This document shows, piece after piece, positions 1 to 7,826 of a DNA stretch of 16,553 nucleotides (its first letter is position 1; the number at the start of each line of letters is the position of its first letter). The notes under the pieces were generated by a model. That model had not been told where the DNA came from. It did no database searches and saw nothing but the letters and a program-made list of their open reading frames with translations. Location: positions 1-16,553 of the forward strand of contig WAOY01000216.1 in assembly GCA_015520985.1 (NCBI GenBank), written 5' to 3'. Made by a program: the position numbers and the translations under genes. This DNA is from DHVE2 group archaeon (GTDB taxonomy: Archaea; Thermoplasmatota; Thermoplasmata; Thermoplasmatales; Aciduliprofundaceae).

Positions 1-734
1 GGGGAGGCGAAGGCATACCCATTGGCCCGGCGATAATCCTCGTGCACGTCGCCTCCACGCGAGTTCCTTTCACCTCTGAGGCGAAGGAGGCTATAGCGGA
101 TGTTCCGGAGATAAGGGAGGAGATCGAACTCGCCCTCAAGGCTCTGGGAAGGCAGCTGAAGATGTACCGGGTCAAGAAGGAGAGAAAGAAGAAACTCAGC
201 GAGAAGTTTTTCATTGTGAGCAAAATTCTTCCCGAAATAGCGAGGAAGAGCGCGGAAATCGTGGAGAAGCCCGTGCCAAGGCTCGAGCCCGTGATATCCA
301 AGATAATGAACGTCATATGGATAGACGAGGAGGTGGAGAGCAAGGGCGACGTTGTGGAGGTGAAGGTGCGCATAGCCAACTTCACCGAGAAGCCGCAGAA
401 GTTCACACTCTACGGGGATTACCCGCTGGGGAAACTTGTGGACGGGGATGGGCAGATAGAAGAGGATTACATCAAGTGGGAAGTGGAGATCGAGCCCGTT
501 AGCTACCAGTACCACCATTTCACCCTGAGGAACGCGAAGGGGTACTCGGAGACGAATTACTACGTTGACGGTATCAACCCGAATAAGGTCATAGGCGCGG
601 AGCCGTTGCCTGGAGACTGGAGAATAAAGCTGGATTTCGTTGAAGAGGTGGAGGAGGAGAGCGAGGAGGAAATGGAAGAAATTGAGGAGGAGGAGATAGA
701 GCCCGTAGAGGAGGTGGGCGAAGATGAGCAGTGA
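1..734 (+). CDS. top6B: DNA topoisomerase VI subunit B, C-terminal part (5' end off the window)
   Basis: ATPase subunit of the type IIB topoisomerase VI, which with subunit A relaxes and decatenates DNA. Only the C-terminal part is present. The reading frame is open from base 3 and reads [19 protein letters not shown], then [17 protein letters not shown], a strongly conserved end of the transducer domain in archaeal Top6B. The GTG at 42 lies inside this conserved stretch and is not a start. After a helical basic stretch (KKERKKKL) there is a roughly 110-residue beta-rich segment, which I read as the Ig-like C-terminal domain known in Methanosarcina Top6B. The protein ends in a very acidic tail of about 30 residues, mostly Glu. 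The last 11 bases overlap the start of top6A at 724, so the two subunits are translationally coupled. The family call is firm; the role of the acidic tail is unknown. Confidence 0.95.
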   Translation, partial: GGEGIPIGPAIILVHVASTRVPFTSEAKEAIADVPEIREEIELALKALGRQLKMYRVKKERKKKLSEKFFIVSKILPEIARKSAEIVEKPVPRLEPVISKIMNVIWIDEEVESKGDVVEVKVRIANFTEKPQKFTLYGDYPLGKLVDGDGQIEEDYIKWEVEIEPVSYQYHHFTLRNAKGYSETNYYVDGINPNKVIGAEPLPGDWRIKLDFVEEVEEESEEEMEEIEEEEIEPVEEVGEDEQ

Positions 735-1812
735 AGAGGCCCTGAAAAAACTATACGAGATCGCCGAGGAGATATACGAGCAGATAAACCGCGGGGAGAT
801 CCCGAGGATGCAGCTAGCCGCGAGGCACAAGGGAAACATAGTGTTCGATAATCAGCTTGGCGTCTGGAAGTACGGAGATTCGAAGATCACGCGCTCCGCC
901 AAGAAACTGGACGGGGGATACATGATCCTGAGAACCCTCTACATAATGGAGTTCATAAAGGAGATGATCCGCAACAAGAAATCCTCAACGCTCAGGGAGA
1001 TGTACTACATCTCCGAGGGATGGGGCCTCGCCAAGTTCCACTCCCAGGACGAGAGCAACAAACTCGCGGAGGACCTGGAGGTCATAACGGGCTTCCTCAG
1101 GGAGGACTTCAAGCTCAGGCCGGAGGAGGACGGCGCAAGCATAATAGGGAACATAACCATAGAGGAGATAAACCGAAAGGGCAAGCCGATGCGCATAAAC
1201 TGCCGGGACGATGTGGGAGATAGCGGATATCTAATTCCCTACAACGTTGAGAAGGAGAAGTTGAGATTCGTAGACGTGGACGCGGACTTCGTGATAGGAA
1301 TCGAAACCGGAGGTATGTTCGATCGCCTGGTGGAGAACGGTTTCGACGAGAAAGCCCGCGCGATCCTGGTGCACATAAAGGGACAGCCCGCGCGCAGCAC
1401 GAGGAGGTTGTTAAAGAGGATGAATGAAGAGCTCGGATTGCCCGTGGTCATATTCACCGACGGGGATCCCTGGTCCTTCAGAATCTTCGCGTCCATAGCC
1501 TACGGAGCGATAAAGACTGCGCACATAAGCGAATACCTTGCAACTCCAACGGCGGAGTTCGTTGGGATCACCACCAGCGACATACTCAACTACGATCTGC
1601 CCACGGACAAGTTGAACGATCGTGACATTGCGGCGCTGCAGGCCGAACTTAAGGATCCGAGGTTCAACACGCCCTTCTGGCATGAGGAGATCCGTCTGAT
1701 GCTGGACATAAAGAAGAAGGCGGAGCAGCAGGCCCTGGCGAAGTACGGGCTAGACTACGTAACCGACACTTACCTTCCAGAGAAACTCACGGAGCTGGGC
1801 GTGATGAGATAA
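724..1812 (+). CDS. top6A: DNA topoisomerase VI subunit A (Spo11-like)
   Basis: DNA-cleaving subunit of topoisomerase VI, homologous to the meiotic protein Spo11. The 362 residues are full length for the family. A winged-helix region carries the catalytic tyrosine in [10 protein letters not shown] (Tyr94 or Tyr95; the family uses one Tyr of this motif for the 5'-phosphotyrosyl bond). The Toprim domain follows, with metal-binding acids in GIETGGMF (Glu193) and FTDGDPW (Asp245, Asp247). The highly conserved HIKGQPAR block is also present. The start ATG at 724 lies within the 3' end of top6B (11-base overlap), the usual B-A order of archaeal top6 operons. Its stop at 1810-1812 is only 12 bases from the convergent HU-like stop. 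All catalytic residues are present, so the enzyme should be active. Confidence 0.97.
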   Translation: MSSEEALKKLYEIAEEIYEQINRGEIPRMQLAARHKGNIVFDNQLGVWKYGDSKITRSAKKLDGGYMILRTLYIMEFIKEMIRNKKSSTLREMYYISEGWGLAKFHSQDESNKLAEDLEVITGFLREDFKLRPEEDGASIIGNITIEEINRKGKPMRINCRDDVGDSGYLIPYNVEKEKLRFVDVDADFVIGIETGGMFDRLVENGFDEKARAILVHIKGQPARSTRRLLKRMNEELGLPVVIFTDGDPWSFRIFASIAYGAIKTAHISEYLATPTAEFVGITTSDILNYDLPTDKLNDRDIAALQAELKDPRFNTPFWHEEIRLMLDIKKKAEQQALAKYGLDYVTDTYLPEKLTELGVMR

Positions 1813-1821
1813 AAAATAGAG
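1811..1821 (-). terminator. T-run terminator of the HU-like gene
   Basis: On the - strand a run of six T (reading CTATTTTTTATC) begins about 9 bases after the HU-like stop codon. Archaeal transcription commonly ends at such T-runs without a hairpin. It overlaps the stop codon of top6A on the other strand. No comparable T-run is seen for top6A on the + strand. Confidence 0.45.
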
Positions 1822-1824
1822 AAT

Positions 1825-2094
1825 TTAGAGGTACTTTATCTTTGCGCTCGGCTTGAAGGTGAACTTCTTCTTTGACTTGACTGTCATCATCTTGCCCGTC
1901 CTGGGGTTCCTTACCTTCCTTGCCTTCTGGACCCTCCTCTCGAATATTCCGAGACCTGCGATGCGCACCCTCTCGCCCTTGTCCACCTGCGCGATGATCT
2001 CCTCCAAAAAGGCGTTTATCACTTCCCTGGTCTTCTTCTGGGAAAGCCCTGTTTTCTTGGCCACGGGTTTTGCAAGCTCAGTTATGCCAACCAT
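1825..2094 (-). CDS. HU/HTa-type histone-like DNA-binding protein
   Basis: Small basic nucleoid protein of the bacterial HU/IHF family, the type that replaces archaeal histones in Thermoplasmata (HTa). From the Met at 2094 it is 89 residues, the normal HU length. The helical N-terminal half (VGITELAKPVAKKTGLSQ) forms the dimer body. It is followed by GLGIFERR and the DNA-binding arm with RNPRTG (residues 62-67), whose Pro64 corresponds to the intercalating proline of HU. The C-terminus is KKKFTFKPSAKIKYL. The frame stays open to an ATG at 2148. I chose 2094 because a strong TATA box (2129-2136) lies between the two, so the upstream ATG would not be transcribed, and because homologues start at this MVG. 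The gene is convergent with top6A and divergent from the aminotransferase. Confidence 0.94.
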   Translation of the reverse strand: MVGITELAKPVAKKTGLSQKKTREVINAFLEEIIAQVDKGERVRIAGLGIFERRVQKARKVRNPRTGKMMTVKSKKKFTFKPSAKIKYL

Positions 2095-2128
2095 TTCAAA
2101 CACCCAGGAATACTTAATAAAAAAGTCG

Positions 2129-2136
2129 TATTTATA
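2129..2136 (-). promoter_or_regulatory. TATA box of the HU-like gene
   Basis: The - strand reads TATAAATA, preceded by an A-rich BRE-like stretch (GCGAAAAA). Its centre is 38 bases before the ATG at 2094, which predicts a leader of about 12 bases. This box settles the start codon, because the in-frame ATG at 2148 lies upstream of it. Confidence 0.7.
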
Positions 2137-2242
2137 TTTTTCGCCCATTTATGCTTCTTACCCCTATTCTAGTGGGCTTATCTTTTTACCCGGGCCGCCG
2201 GAGAACCATTGTTTCTACTGCAAAATTCGCAAAAAACGTGAA

Positions 2243-2256
2243 AAACCTAATATATG
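2243..2256 (+). promoter_or_regulatory. BRE/TATA of the aminotransferase, predicted leaderless
   Basis: AAACCTAATATATG has a BRE-like purine-rich part followed by TAATATAT. The TATA centre is about 26 bases before the ATG at 2278, so the transcript should begin at or very near the start codon. No Shine-Dalgarno sequence is present. The stretch 2149-2242 between the two divergent genes holds a GC-rich patch (2190-2203) and an imperfect inverted repeat near 2161-2176, but no gene. Confidence 0.6.
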
Positions 2257-2277
2257 TGATTTTTATAACGACGCACT

Positions 2278-3432
2278 ATGCTAATTTCAAAGCGCGTCCA
2301 GGGGATGTACCCCTCGCAGACCCTTTCCCTGGTTGAACTGGCAGCCAAATTCAAGGAGAAGGGGTACAACATCATTTCCCTCGCAGTCGGCGAGCCGGAT
2401 TTTACCACGCCTCCGAACATAATAGAGGCGGCCTGCAGGGCCATGAAGGAGGGAAAAACGCATTACACTCCGCCCTCCGGGATAAAGGAACTCCGTGAGG
2501 CAATAGCGGAGAAGTACCGCAACGAGAACGGGGTGAACGTTGAGGCGAACAACGTGATCGTCACTCCTGCAAAGCTGGCCATTTTCAACACGCTGTCCGC
2601 ATTCGTCGATCCCGGCGATGAGGTACTCATCCCTGACCCCGGCTGGGTATCATACAGGGAGATGGTCCGCTTCGCAAGGGGCAAACCGGTGAGCGTGAGA
2701 CTCGATGAGGAGAAGGACTGGCGTCTGGATATAAACGACCTCGTCAGCAAGGTGGATTACAAGACCAAGGTCCTGATAATCAATTCGCCCTCCAATCCCA
2801 CGGGTGCCGTGCTGACCCGGGAGGATCTTAAGGCGATACGCGACATCGTTCTTGACTTCGACCTCATACTGATAAGCGACGAGATATACGAGAAAATCGT
2901 GTTCGAGGGGGAGCACATATCCCCTGGAATATTCGAGGATCTCCTGATGAACACCATCATAGTGAACGGATTCTCAAAGGGCTGGGCCATGACAGGATGG
3001 AGGATAGGATACCTAATAGCCCCTAACCGATACATCCCAGAGCTTGAGAAGGTCCAGCAGCACACCATATCGTGTGCTCCGAGCATGGCGCAGTACGCAG
3101 CCCTGGAGGCCCTGAAGACCAGGAGCTACGTGGACGAGATGGTCAAGGAGTTCAGGAGGCGCAGGGACTACGTGTACGAGCGCCTCTCAAAAATGCCTGG
3201 GATAAAGGTCAAAAAGCCTAAGGCGACGTTCTACATATTCCCCCGCTACGAATTTGACATACCCTCCAAGAACCTGGCGGAGGACCTGATGATAAAGGAG
3301 AAGGTCGCCGTAACCCCGGGATTCGCCTTTGGAAACTACGGCGAGGGGCACCTCAGGATATCCTTCGCCACCTCAATGGAGAATTTGAAGGAGGGCCTGG
3401 ACAAACTGGAGAGGTACCTGGAATCACTCTGA
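2278..3432 (+). CDS. Class I/II pyridoxal-phosphate aminotransferase (aspartate/alanine type)
   Basis: Fold-type I PLP-dependent aminotransferase, 384 residues, the usual length of archaeal aspartate aminotransferase I-gamma enzymes. It transfers an amino group between an amino acid and a 2-oxo acid in the cytoplasm. Visible motifs are the substrate loop VGEPDFTTP (residues 37-45), Trp123 in PDPGWVSY stacking on the cofactor, the NPTG motif (173-176), DEIY (201-204) with the pyridine-nitrogen Asp, the Schiff-base Lys234 in GFSKGWAMTGWRIGY, and the C-terminal HLRISFA with the carboxylate-binding Arg. The exact substrate cannot be decided from sequence; aspartate, alanine or aromatic acids are possible. 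The 3' end overlaps the convergent surface-protein gene by 9 bases. Confidence 0.93.
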   Translation: MLISKRVQGMYPSQTLSLVELAAKFKEKGYNIISLAVGEPDFTTPPNIIEAACRAMKEGKTHYTPPSGIKELREAIAEKYRNENGVNVEANNVIVTPAKLAIFNTLSAFVDPGDEVLIPDPGWVSYREMVRFARGKPVSVRLDEEKDWRLDINDLVSKVDYKTKVLIINSPSNPTGAVLTREDLKAIRDIVLDFDLILISDEIYEKIVFEGEHISPGIFEDLLMNTIIVNGFSKGWAMTGWRIGYLIAPNRYIPELEKVQQHTISCAPSMAQYAALEALKTRSYVDEMVKEFRRRRDYVYERLSKMPGIKVKKPKATFYIFPRYEFDIPSKNLAEDLMIKEKVAVTPGFAFGNYGEGHLRISFATSMENLKEGLDKLERYLESL

Positions 3433-5181
3433 CTCTTCCTCCAGGATCTCCTCCTTTATCCTCGGGGCCTCGCCGCCCTGTCCATTCGCTCCCCTTTTTC
3501 CCCTGGGCGGGTACTTGATCATCAATGCACCAAACACAACGATTGCTACGATCACAAGTATCGCGAAGAAGTCGCCGGCGGGGATTGTGAGTATGAGGTA
3601 CTGGCTCCACGGGGGGTTATCGTCCACATCTATGAGGACATCCTTCTCCACCTCTCCCCCTTCGTAAACAAGTTTGAGGTGGAACACGTAGGTTCCCTTT
3701 CCAAGCCCTTCGGGTATGCTCACCGCGATGTGCCCGCTGCTACCCGGCTCAACCCTGAGGGCCTTCGGGTCACGGTAGAACTGGTTTTCAAAACCGTAGT
3801 AGAGCACGCCGTTCCTGAAATCTCCGCTTACGTTGTACTCTATCTCCACAGTTTCACCTGGAGTGAAGACCCCCGTGGCATAGGGTGACCTGGTGATCAC
3901 CCGTGCCTCCACGAAGGCAGGGGTGGAGAGGTATATGAATGCCTGGGCCTTAACCGCGTTGCTACCGTCAACCGCTGTGACCGTGACACGGTAGGAGAGG
4001 GGCGGGTTCTCCGGCACGGTTATGTTGAGAACCCTTCCAGCGGTCTTCACCCTCTCTTGGAGATCGTAAAACATGCCGTCGTAGCTTGCGTACACCTCGT
4101 AGATGAAGGACGGGTTCTTCATCACGTTGCTCCTGAAATCAAGGAAGGCGTGGAACTCATCCCCAGGATTGTAATTCATCCTGTCGAAGTACACTTCCAG
4201 GCTGGCGGCCTTGACCTCCCGGTACTTGTTCAGTTCGCCCACCTTCCCCGTGCCGTTGAAGACCTCCACCCGGAACATCAGGTACCCGGTGTAATTGTCC
4301 GGTACCCTGAAGGTGGTGAGGTTCTGGGTCGTGTAGTACCTGTAGAGGACCCTCCCATACTGGTCAGTGACGTAGAAGTGGTAGTATGGATCGTCTATTC
4401 CAGAGGTATTGGTAACTGCCATGGTCACCGTGTCCCCCGAAAGAACCCCCCCATGATCGTCCAGCATAAGGTTTAGCCCGTAATCCTTCTGCACGGTGAA
4501 GTAGAAATCCCTCACGACGCCGAGGATGCTGGCGGTGAGGTTCACAACGCTCCCCGGAGGAATATCGGTGGGTATGAGGACGTTCCTCTTCAGGATCCCG
4601 TGCCCGTCAACTTTCAGCCCGGTCAGATTCTCAATAGTGGTGTTACCGTGGCGAATGTTCACGTAGTCCACGTCTATGTTGCCCACCGGTGAGCGTATTA
4701 TGATCTGGAAATAGTAACCGGGGTAGTATCCCCCGGACAGGGGGGCGGTGAAGAAGTCGTAGCTGAAGAACTCCGGATTTATCACGATGATGCCCGTGGA
4801 ATCCTCCACCGTGGCATTTCCAGCGCGGTATACGATGGTGAGAACATACCTTGCCTTTGAGCCCGCCGGGGTCATGTTGTAATCCCCGAGGTCTATCGCG
4901 AATGTCCCGTGGGAGCTGACCAGGGTCCCGTTCACGATGTTTGCACCGGTCTCCGTGTCGTTCAGGAACCAGGCACCTTCGCCGTAGCCAACCACGCGCC
5001 CGTTTGGAAGGTAAACGTAGTAGGTCACGTGAACGATTCCGTCTGGGAGATATGCGGAGCCGTCCGTGCTTACCTCCAAGAAGAGCATATCCGTTTCAAC
5101 TTCTTGATATGCAACGGAGGCGGATGAAATTGATGCAAGTAGCATTACGATTATCAGTGCCACTGGCGGGCGCGGGTGCAT
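3424..5181 (-). CDS. Secreted, C-terminally anchored surface protein with beta-sandwich-like repeats
   Basis: No specific family recognised. The 585-residue protein begins with a signal peptide (MHPRPPVALIIVMLLASISS) and ends with one membrane segment (about residues 536-555), followed by a 30-residue tail that is first basic and then acidic (ILEEESE). The large outer part is rich in Tyr, Val, Thr and Gly. It reads as a chain of beta-sandwich modules, resembling macroglobulin-type or Ig-like repeats: phrases such as YLPDGIVHVTYYVYLPNGRV and MNYNPGDEFHAFLDF recur in style. Many N-x-S/T sites suggest N-glycosylation outside the cell. The start at 5181 fits a TATA box centred 26 bases upstream. 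It follows dph2 by 37 bases but has its own promoter. Likely a cell-envelope component; function unknown. Confidence 0.85.
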   Translation of the reverse strand: MHPRPPVALIIVMLLASISSASVAYQEVETDMLFLEVSTDGSAYLPDGIVHVTYYVYLPNGRVVGYGEGAWFLNDTETGANIVNGTLVSSHGTFAIDLGDYNMTPAGSKARYVLTIVYRAGNATVEDSTGIIVINPEFFSYDFFTAPLSGGYYPGYYFQIIIRSPVGNIDVDYVNIRHGNTTIENLTGLKVDGHGILKRNVLIPTDIPPGSVVNLTASILGVVRDFYFTVQKDYGLNLMLDDHGGVLSGDTVTMAVTNTSGIDDPYYHFYVTDQYGRVLYRYYTTQNLTTFRVPDNYTGYLMFRVEVFNGTGKVGELNKYREVKAASLEVYFDRMNYNPGDEFHAFLDFRSNVMKNPSFIYEVYASYDGMFYDLQERVKTAGRVLNITVPENPPLSYRVTVTAVDGSNAVKAQAFIYLSTPAFVEARVITRSPYATGVFTPGETVEIEYNVSGDFRNGVLYYGFENQFYRDPKALRVEPGSSGHIAVSIPEGLGKGTYVFHLKLVYEGGEVEKDVLIDVDDNPPWSQYLILTIPAGDFFAILVIVAIVVFGALMIKYPPRGKRGANGQGGEAPRIKEEILEEESE

Positions 5182-5202
5182 GGCACAGTATTAGGGCACG
5201 CC

Positions 5203-5211
5203 TTATTTTAA
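5203..5211 (-). promoter_or_regulatory. TATA box of the surface protein, predicted leaderless
   Basis: The - strand reads TTAAAATAA after the purine-rich GAGGAAAAC, within the 37-base gap after dph2. Its centre (5207) is 26 bases before the ATG at 5181, so transcription should start on the start codon itself. No Shine-Dalgarno site is present. Confidence 0.6.
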
Positions 5212-5218
5212 GTTTTCC

Positions 5219-6223
5219 TCAATCCACGCCAACTATTTCGTCGAAGGAGTACTGCTCCCAGAGCTTGTATTTCAGCGCTATCTGCAGTTCCACCGGTGAT
5301 ATCACCGGGACCCTGAAACGCAGGTAGTCGTCGTAGGTGACCCGGGGGCATGATGTGTTCACGTATACATCCACGTCGTAATAAAGATCCTCGGGGCGCA
5401 CGTCGTCCACGTAAATCAGGTACGCCTTCAGCCCCGCACCTACAATCATATCCTTTAGGGCAAGGGCCAGCCTTTCGCGCCTCTGGCCGATCTTTGTGCT
5501 CACTATGATCCCGAACCTCTCCGCCCTCTCCGCGAGGGCTATTGCCCCGAACCTCTGCCTCATTATGCGATCCGCGTGCATCTCGATGTCTTCCACCCTC
5601 TGTGTATATGGGTCTAAGACGTAGGTTCTCTTTCCCGTAGCAATTCTCACGCCCACAGCGTGGAACACGCCGGTGCCCAGGAAGGCGAAGCAGTCCACCT
5701 CATCCGCAATGCTCCTCGCCGCGGAAAAGTTGCACCCGAGCACCTGGCCAGGATATTTGACCCTCCCGTCCCCCTTCCCCACGAGGACCTCAAAGCCCCT
5801 CTCCATGAGGAATTTCTTCGCCTCATCCAGCTTCTTGACGTGCTGCACCGAGGCCACAAGGCCGACGCGTCTGCACTGCACCATGGTGGAGAACTCCCCG
5901 AGGACAGCGTCGAAGGCTGCGTCGCTGAAGAGCTCCACAAACATTACGTTTGGAGGATAGTCTATGTTGGGGATCTCTGAATGCCCGAACTGCACCGTCA
6001 TCTTATCCCCGTGAATTTCGACGTCGCAGGCCCCGTAGCACGGGTTCGCGGAGATGAAAACCTCCACCCCGCTGAATTCATCTGCAATCTCTGTGGCGTA
6101 GCTCTTCAGCCCCTCGGGAAGCTGGAGAAGGATCCTGCTGTATCCCCTCTTCCTGACCTCCTCCACGATTCCGTCGTAATCTATCCTGTACGGAAGCATC
6201 GGCCATGTATCCCGTCGGGGCAT
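5219..6223 (-). CDS. dph2: 2-(3-amino-3-carboxypropyl)histidine synthase (diphthamide synthesis)
   Basis: Archaeal Dph2, the non-canonical radical-SAM iron-sulfur enzyme that adds the 3-amino-3-carboxypropyl group of SAM to a histidine of elongation factor 2, the first step of diphthamide synthesis. The three cluster cysteines are visible in YGACD (Cys66), GQVLGCN (Cys164) and NTSCPR (Cys292), counted from the start used here. Other family blocks are RILLQLPEGL, the GHSEI region, LDPYT and the C-terminal YSFDEIVG. I placed the start at 6223 (334 residues) because a divergent TATA-like element at 6251-6259 lies upstream of it. The frame extends to an ATG at 6271, and an ATG at 6199 is also possible. 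An extra cysteine occurs four residues before the first ligand (NPCYGACD). Confidence 0.93.
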   Translation of the reverse strand: MPRRDTWPMLPYRIDYDGIVEEVRKRGYSRILLQLPEGLKSYATEIADEFSGVEVFISANPCYGACDVEIHGDKMTVQFGHSEIPNIDYPPNVMFVELFSDAAFDAVLGEFSTMVQCRRVGLVASVQHVKKLDEAKKFLMERGFEVLVGKGDGRVKYPGQVLGCNFSAARSIADEVDCFAFLGTGVFHAVGVRIATGKRTYVLDPYTQRVEDIEMHADRIMRQRFGAIALAERAERFGIIVSTKIGQRRERLALALKDMIVGAGLKAYLIYVDDVRPEDLYYDVDVYVNTSCPRVTYDDYLRFRVPVISPVELQIALKYKLWEQYSFDEIVGVD

Positions 6224-6250
6224 ATTACCCTTTTCCCCGTTCCCCGAAAA

Positions 6251-6259
6251 GATTATTAG
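6251..6259. promoter_or_regulatory. Shared AT-rich promoter element between dph2 and the TIM-barrel operon
   Basis: GATTATTAG on the + strand reads CTAATAATC on the - strand. It is centred 28 bases from the + start at 6283 and 32 bases from the - start at 6223. It is the only clear AT-rich element between these starts and may act as TATA box in both directions. Neither start has a Shine-Dalgarno sequence. Confidence 0.45.
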
Positions 6260-6282
6260 ATGAGAACGCATAACATCAAGGG

Positions 6283-7290
6283 ATGTTTCGCTTCGGACTG
6301 GCGGGGATACCTCTCTCCTGCAAGGGAAGGACCCTCAAGGACGCGATAGAGGACACCCACAGGATGGGACTGCACGCTATTGAGATTCAATTCCTCCGCG
6401 CCAACGTGCAGGAGCGCACCGTGATAGATGAGGTGGGGCTGGAGCCCCGTGAGCTCGAGGACGCCATAATTGTTGAAGTTCTCAGGCCCGACGAGGAGGG
6501 GAATTACACGCCCGTGGGCATAAACACGAAACTGGAAGAGGACGACATCGTCCTGGAACTATTCTGGAGTATGGCCCGCAGCTACAGGGAGCTTAAAATC
6601 CTCGGAGAACTGGCGAAGGAGCTGGATATCCGCCTGACACTCCACACCCCCTACTACATGGACCTGGTCAGCAACGGAAACCTCACGGAGACCTCCCTGG
6701 ACTACATAGTGTGGGGTGGCCTCCTGGCCAACGAGGTGGGGGCGGACATAGTGGTTAACCATATAGGCCTCTACGGTGGCCTGAGCAAAGAGCAGGCCAT
6801 GAAGAACGTGGCTAGCAACGTCAGGTACCTCAAGAAGAGGTATAAGGAGCTGAAGCTAAAGCCCAAACTTGGATTTGAGGTATCGGGCAAGCAGGCCCTC
6901 TTCGGGGATCTAGATGAAATTATAACGCTGGTAAAGAAGGTGCGCGGTATACTTCCCATCGTGAACTTCGCGCACCTGCACGCGCGTGAAAACGGCAGGT
7001 TCAAAGAGCCCAAGGACTTCGCCGAGGTACTGGACATGGTGGAGCCTTACATGAAGGGCGATCATTACGTGGAGTTCTCCGGCGTTGAGTACGAGAACGG
7101 AAACGAGTTGAGGCTCACGCCCATAAAGAAGGGAGATCTGAAATTTGAGACCTTCGCCAACGCGATATACGAGCACGATTACAACATCACTGTGATATCC
7201 TCATCGCCCCTTCTGGAGCACGACGCCGCTTATATGCGAGCGATCCTGGAGAGGGTGATACAGAGGAAGATGGGCAAGAAGGGATCCTGA
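6283..7290 (+). CDS. Endonuclease IV-like / sugar isomerase-like TIM-barrel protein
   Basis: A 335-residue TIM barrel of the AP endonuclease family 2 (xylose isomerase-like superfamily). Several EndoIV blocks are recognisable: LTLHTPYY (His121), VVNHIGLYGG (His160), LGFEVSGK (Glu199), VNFAHLHAR (His231) and FSGVEYENG. Several positions that bind zinc in true endonuclease IV look replaced. By my by-eye alignment the aspartate before His231 is Asn228, the His of the HFSG-type motif is Glu264, the later His is about Leu278, and the final Glu is about Ser307. The protein may therefore bind fewer metals or act on another substrate, for example a sugar phosphate. It is the first gene of a three-gene operon; its TGA shares one base with the ATG of the next gene. 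DNA repair activity should not be assumed. Confidence 0.8.
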   Translation: MFRFGLAGIPLSCKGRTLKDAIEDTHRMGLHAIEIQFLRANVQERTVIDEVGLEPRELEDAIIVEVLRPDEEGNYTPVGINTKLEEDDIVLELFWSMARSYRELKILGELAKELDIRLTLHTPYYMDLVSNGNLTETSLDYIVWGGLLANEVGADIVVNHIGLYGGLSKEQAMKNVASNVRYLKKRYKELKLKPKLGFEVSGKQALFGDLDEIITLVKKVRGILPIVNFAHLHARENGRFKEPKDFAEVLDMVEPYMKGDHYVEFSGVEYENGNELRLTPIKKGDLKFETFANAIYEHDYNITVISSSPLLEHDAAYMRAILERVIQRKMGKKGS

Positions 7291-7826
7291 TGTTCCGCGA
7301 GTCCTACGCGCACATTATCTCGTCTGCGGAGCACGCACTGGACAGTGTCTCCGGGGAAGTTGTTGATAAGGCCTCCGAGTTCATACTGAACTCCAAGCAG
7401 GTTTTCGTCTACGGCTCAGGGCGCTCCGGGCTCGTGGGCAAGTTCTTCGCCATGCGCCTGGTACAGCTCGGGATGACCTCGTACTTCATAGGGGAGACCA
7501 TCACCCCAGTGGTGACCGACGAGGACTGCGTTGTCCTGATATCCAACACGGGGAAGACGAAATCAACGCTCCTGGTGGCGAGTGTGGTGAAGAGAATAGG
7601 GGCGAAGATAATAGCGCTCACATCCAACGCCGATTCCCCCCTCGCGAAGTACGCGGACCTGGTGATTCCCATTTCACCGAGGAATGGTCGCGGTGAACTG
7701 GCACCCTTGGGCACCCTCTTCGAGATATCAACCGTCATCTTCCTGGATTCCCTGATCTCCGAGCTCATGTTCAGGACCGGGCAGACCGAGGATGACCTGC
7801 GGAGGAGGCACGCCATATGGGTCTGA
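7290..7826 (+). CDS. 6-phospho-3-hexuloisomerase-like SIS-domain protein
   Basis: SIS-domain sugar-phosphate isomerase of the PHI (HxlB) type. PHI interconverts hexulose 6-phosphate and fructose 6-phosphate in the ribulose monophosphate pathway, which many archaea run backwards to make pentoses. The length, 178 residues, is typical. Conserved parts are the phosphate-binding GSGRSG (residues 42-47), MRLVQLG, GETITP (68-73), LAPLGTLFE (Glu145) and the C-terminal RRRHA with His174. The second SIS loop reads SNTGKT (85-90), where PHI proteins usually have SGSGET, so a conserved Glu is replaced by Lys. The partner synthase HPS is not in the window. The gene overlaps its upstream neighbour by 1 base and its downstream neighbour by 10, so the three are surely cotranscribed. 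Confidence 0.85.
   Translation: MFRESYAHIISSAEHALDSVSGEVVDKASEFILNSKQVFVYGSGRSGLVGKFFAMRLVQLGMTSYFIGETITPVVTDEDCVVLISNTGKTKSTLLVASVVKRIGAKIIALTSNADSPLAKYADLVIPISPRNGRGELAPLGTLFEISTVIFLDSLISELMFRTGQTEDDLRRRHAIWV

Noticed and set aside
42..44. GTG as the start of the top6B frame
   Set aside because: The frame is open upstream and codes for conserved Top6B residues, so the gene simply continues beyond the window.
2161..2210. GC-rich patch and imperfect inverted repeat between the HU and aminotransferase genes, considered as a tRNA
   Set aside because: No acceptor, D or T arm with proper spacing can be folded on either strand.
1853..2284. 143-codon + strand frame opposite the HU-like gene
   Set aside because: It is the antisense of a well-conserved HU gene and has no promoter or recognisable product.
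5176..5186. GTGC-ATG-GCAC inverted repeat over the start of the surface protein
   Set aside because: The arms are only 4 bases, which is expected by chance; it is weaker than the palindromes at 9237 and 15324.
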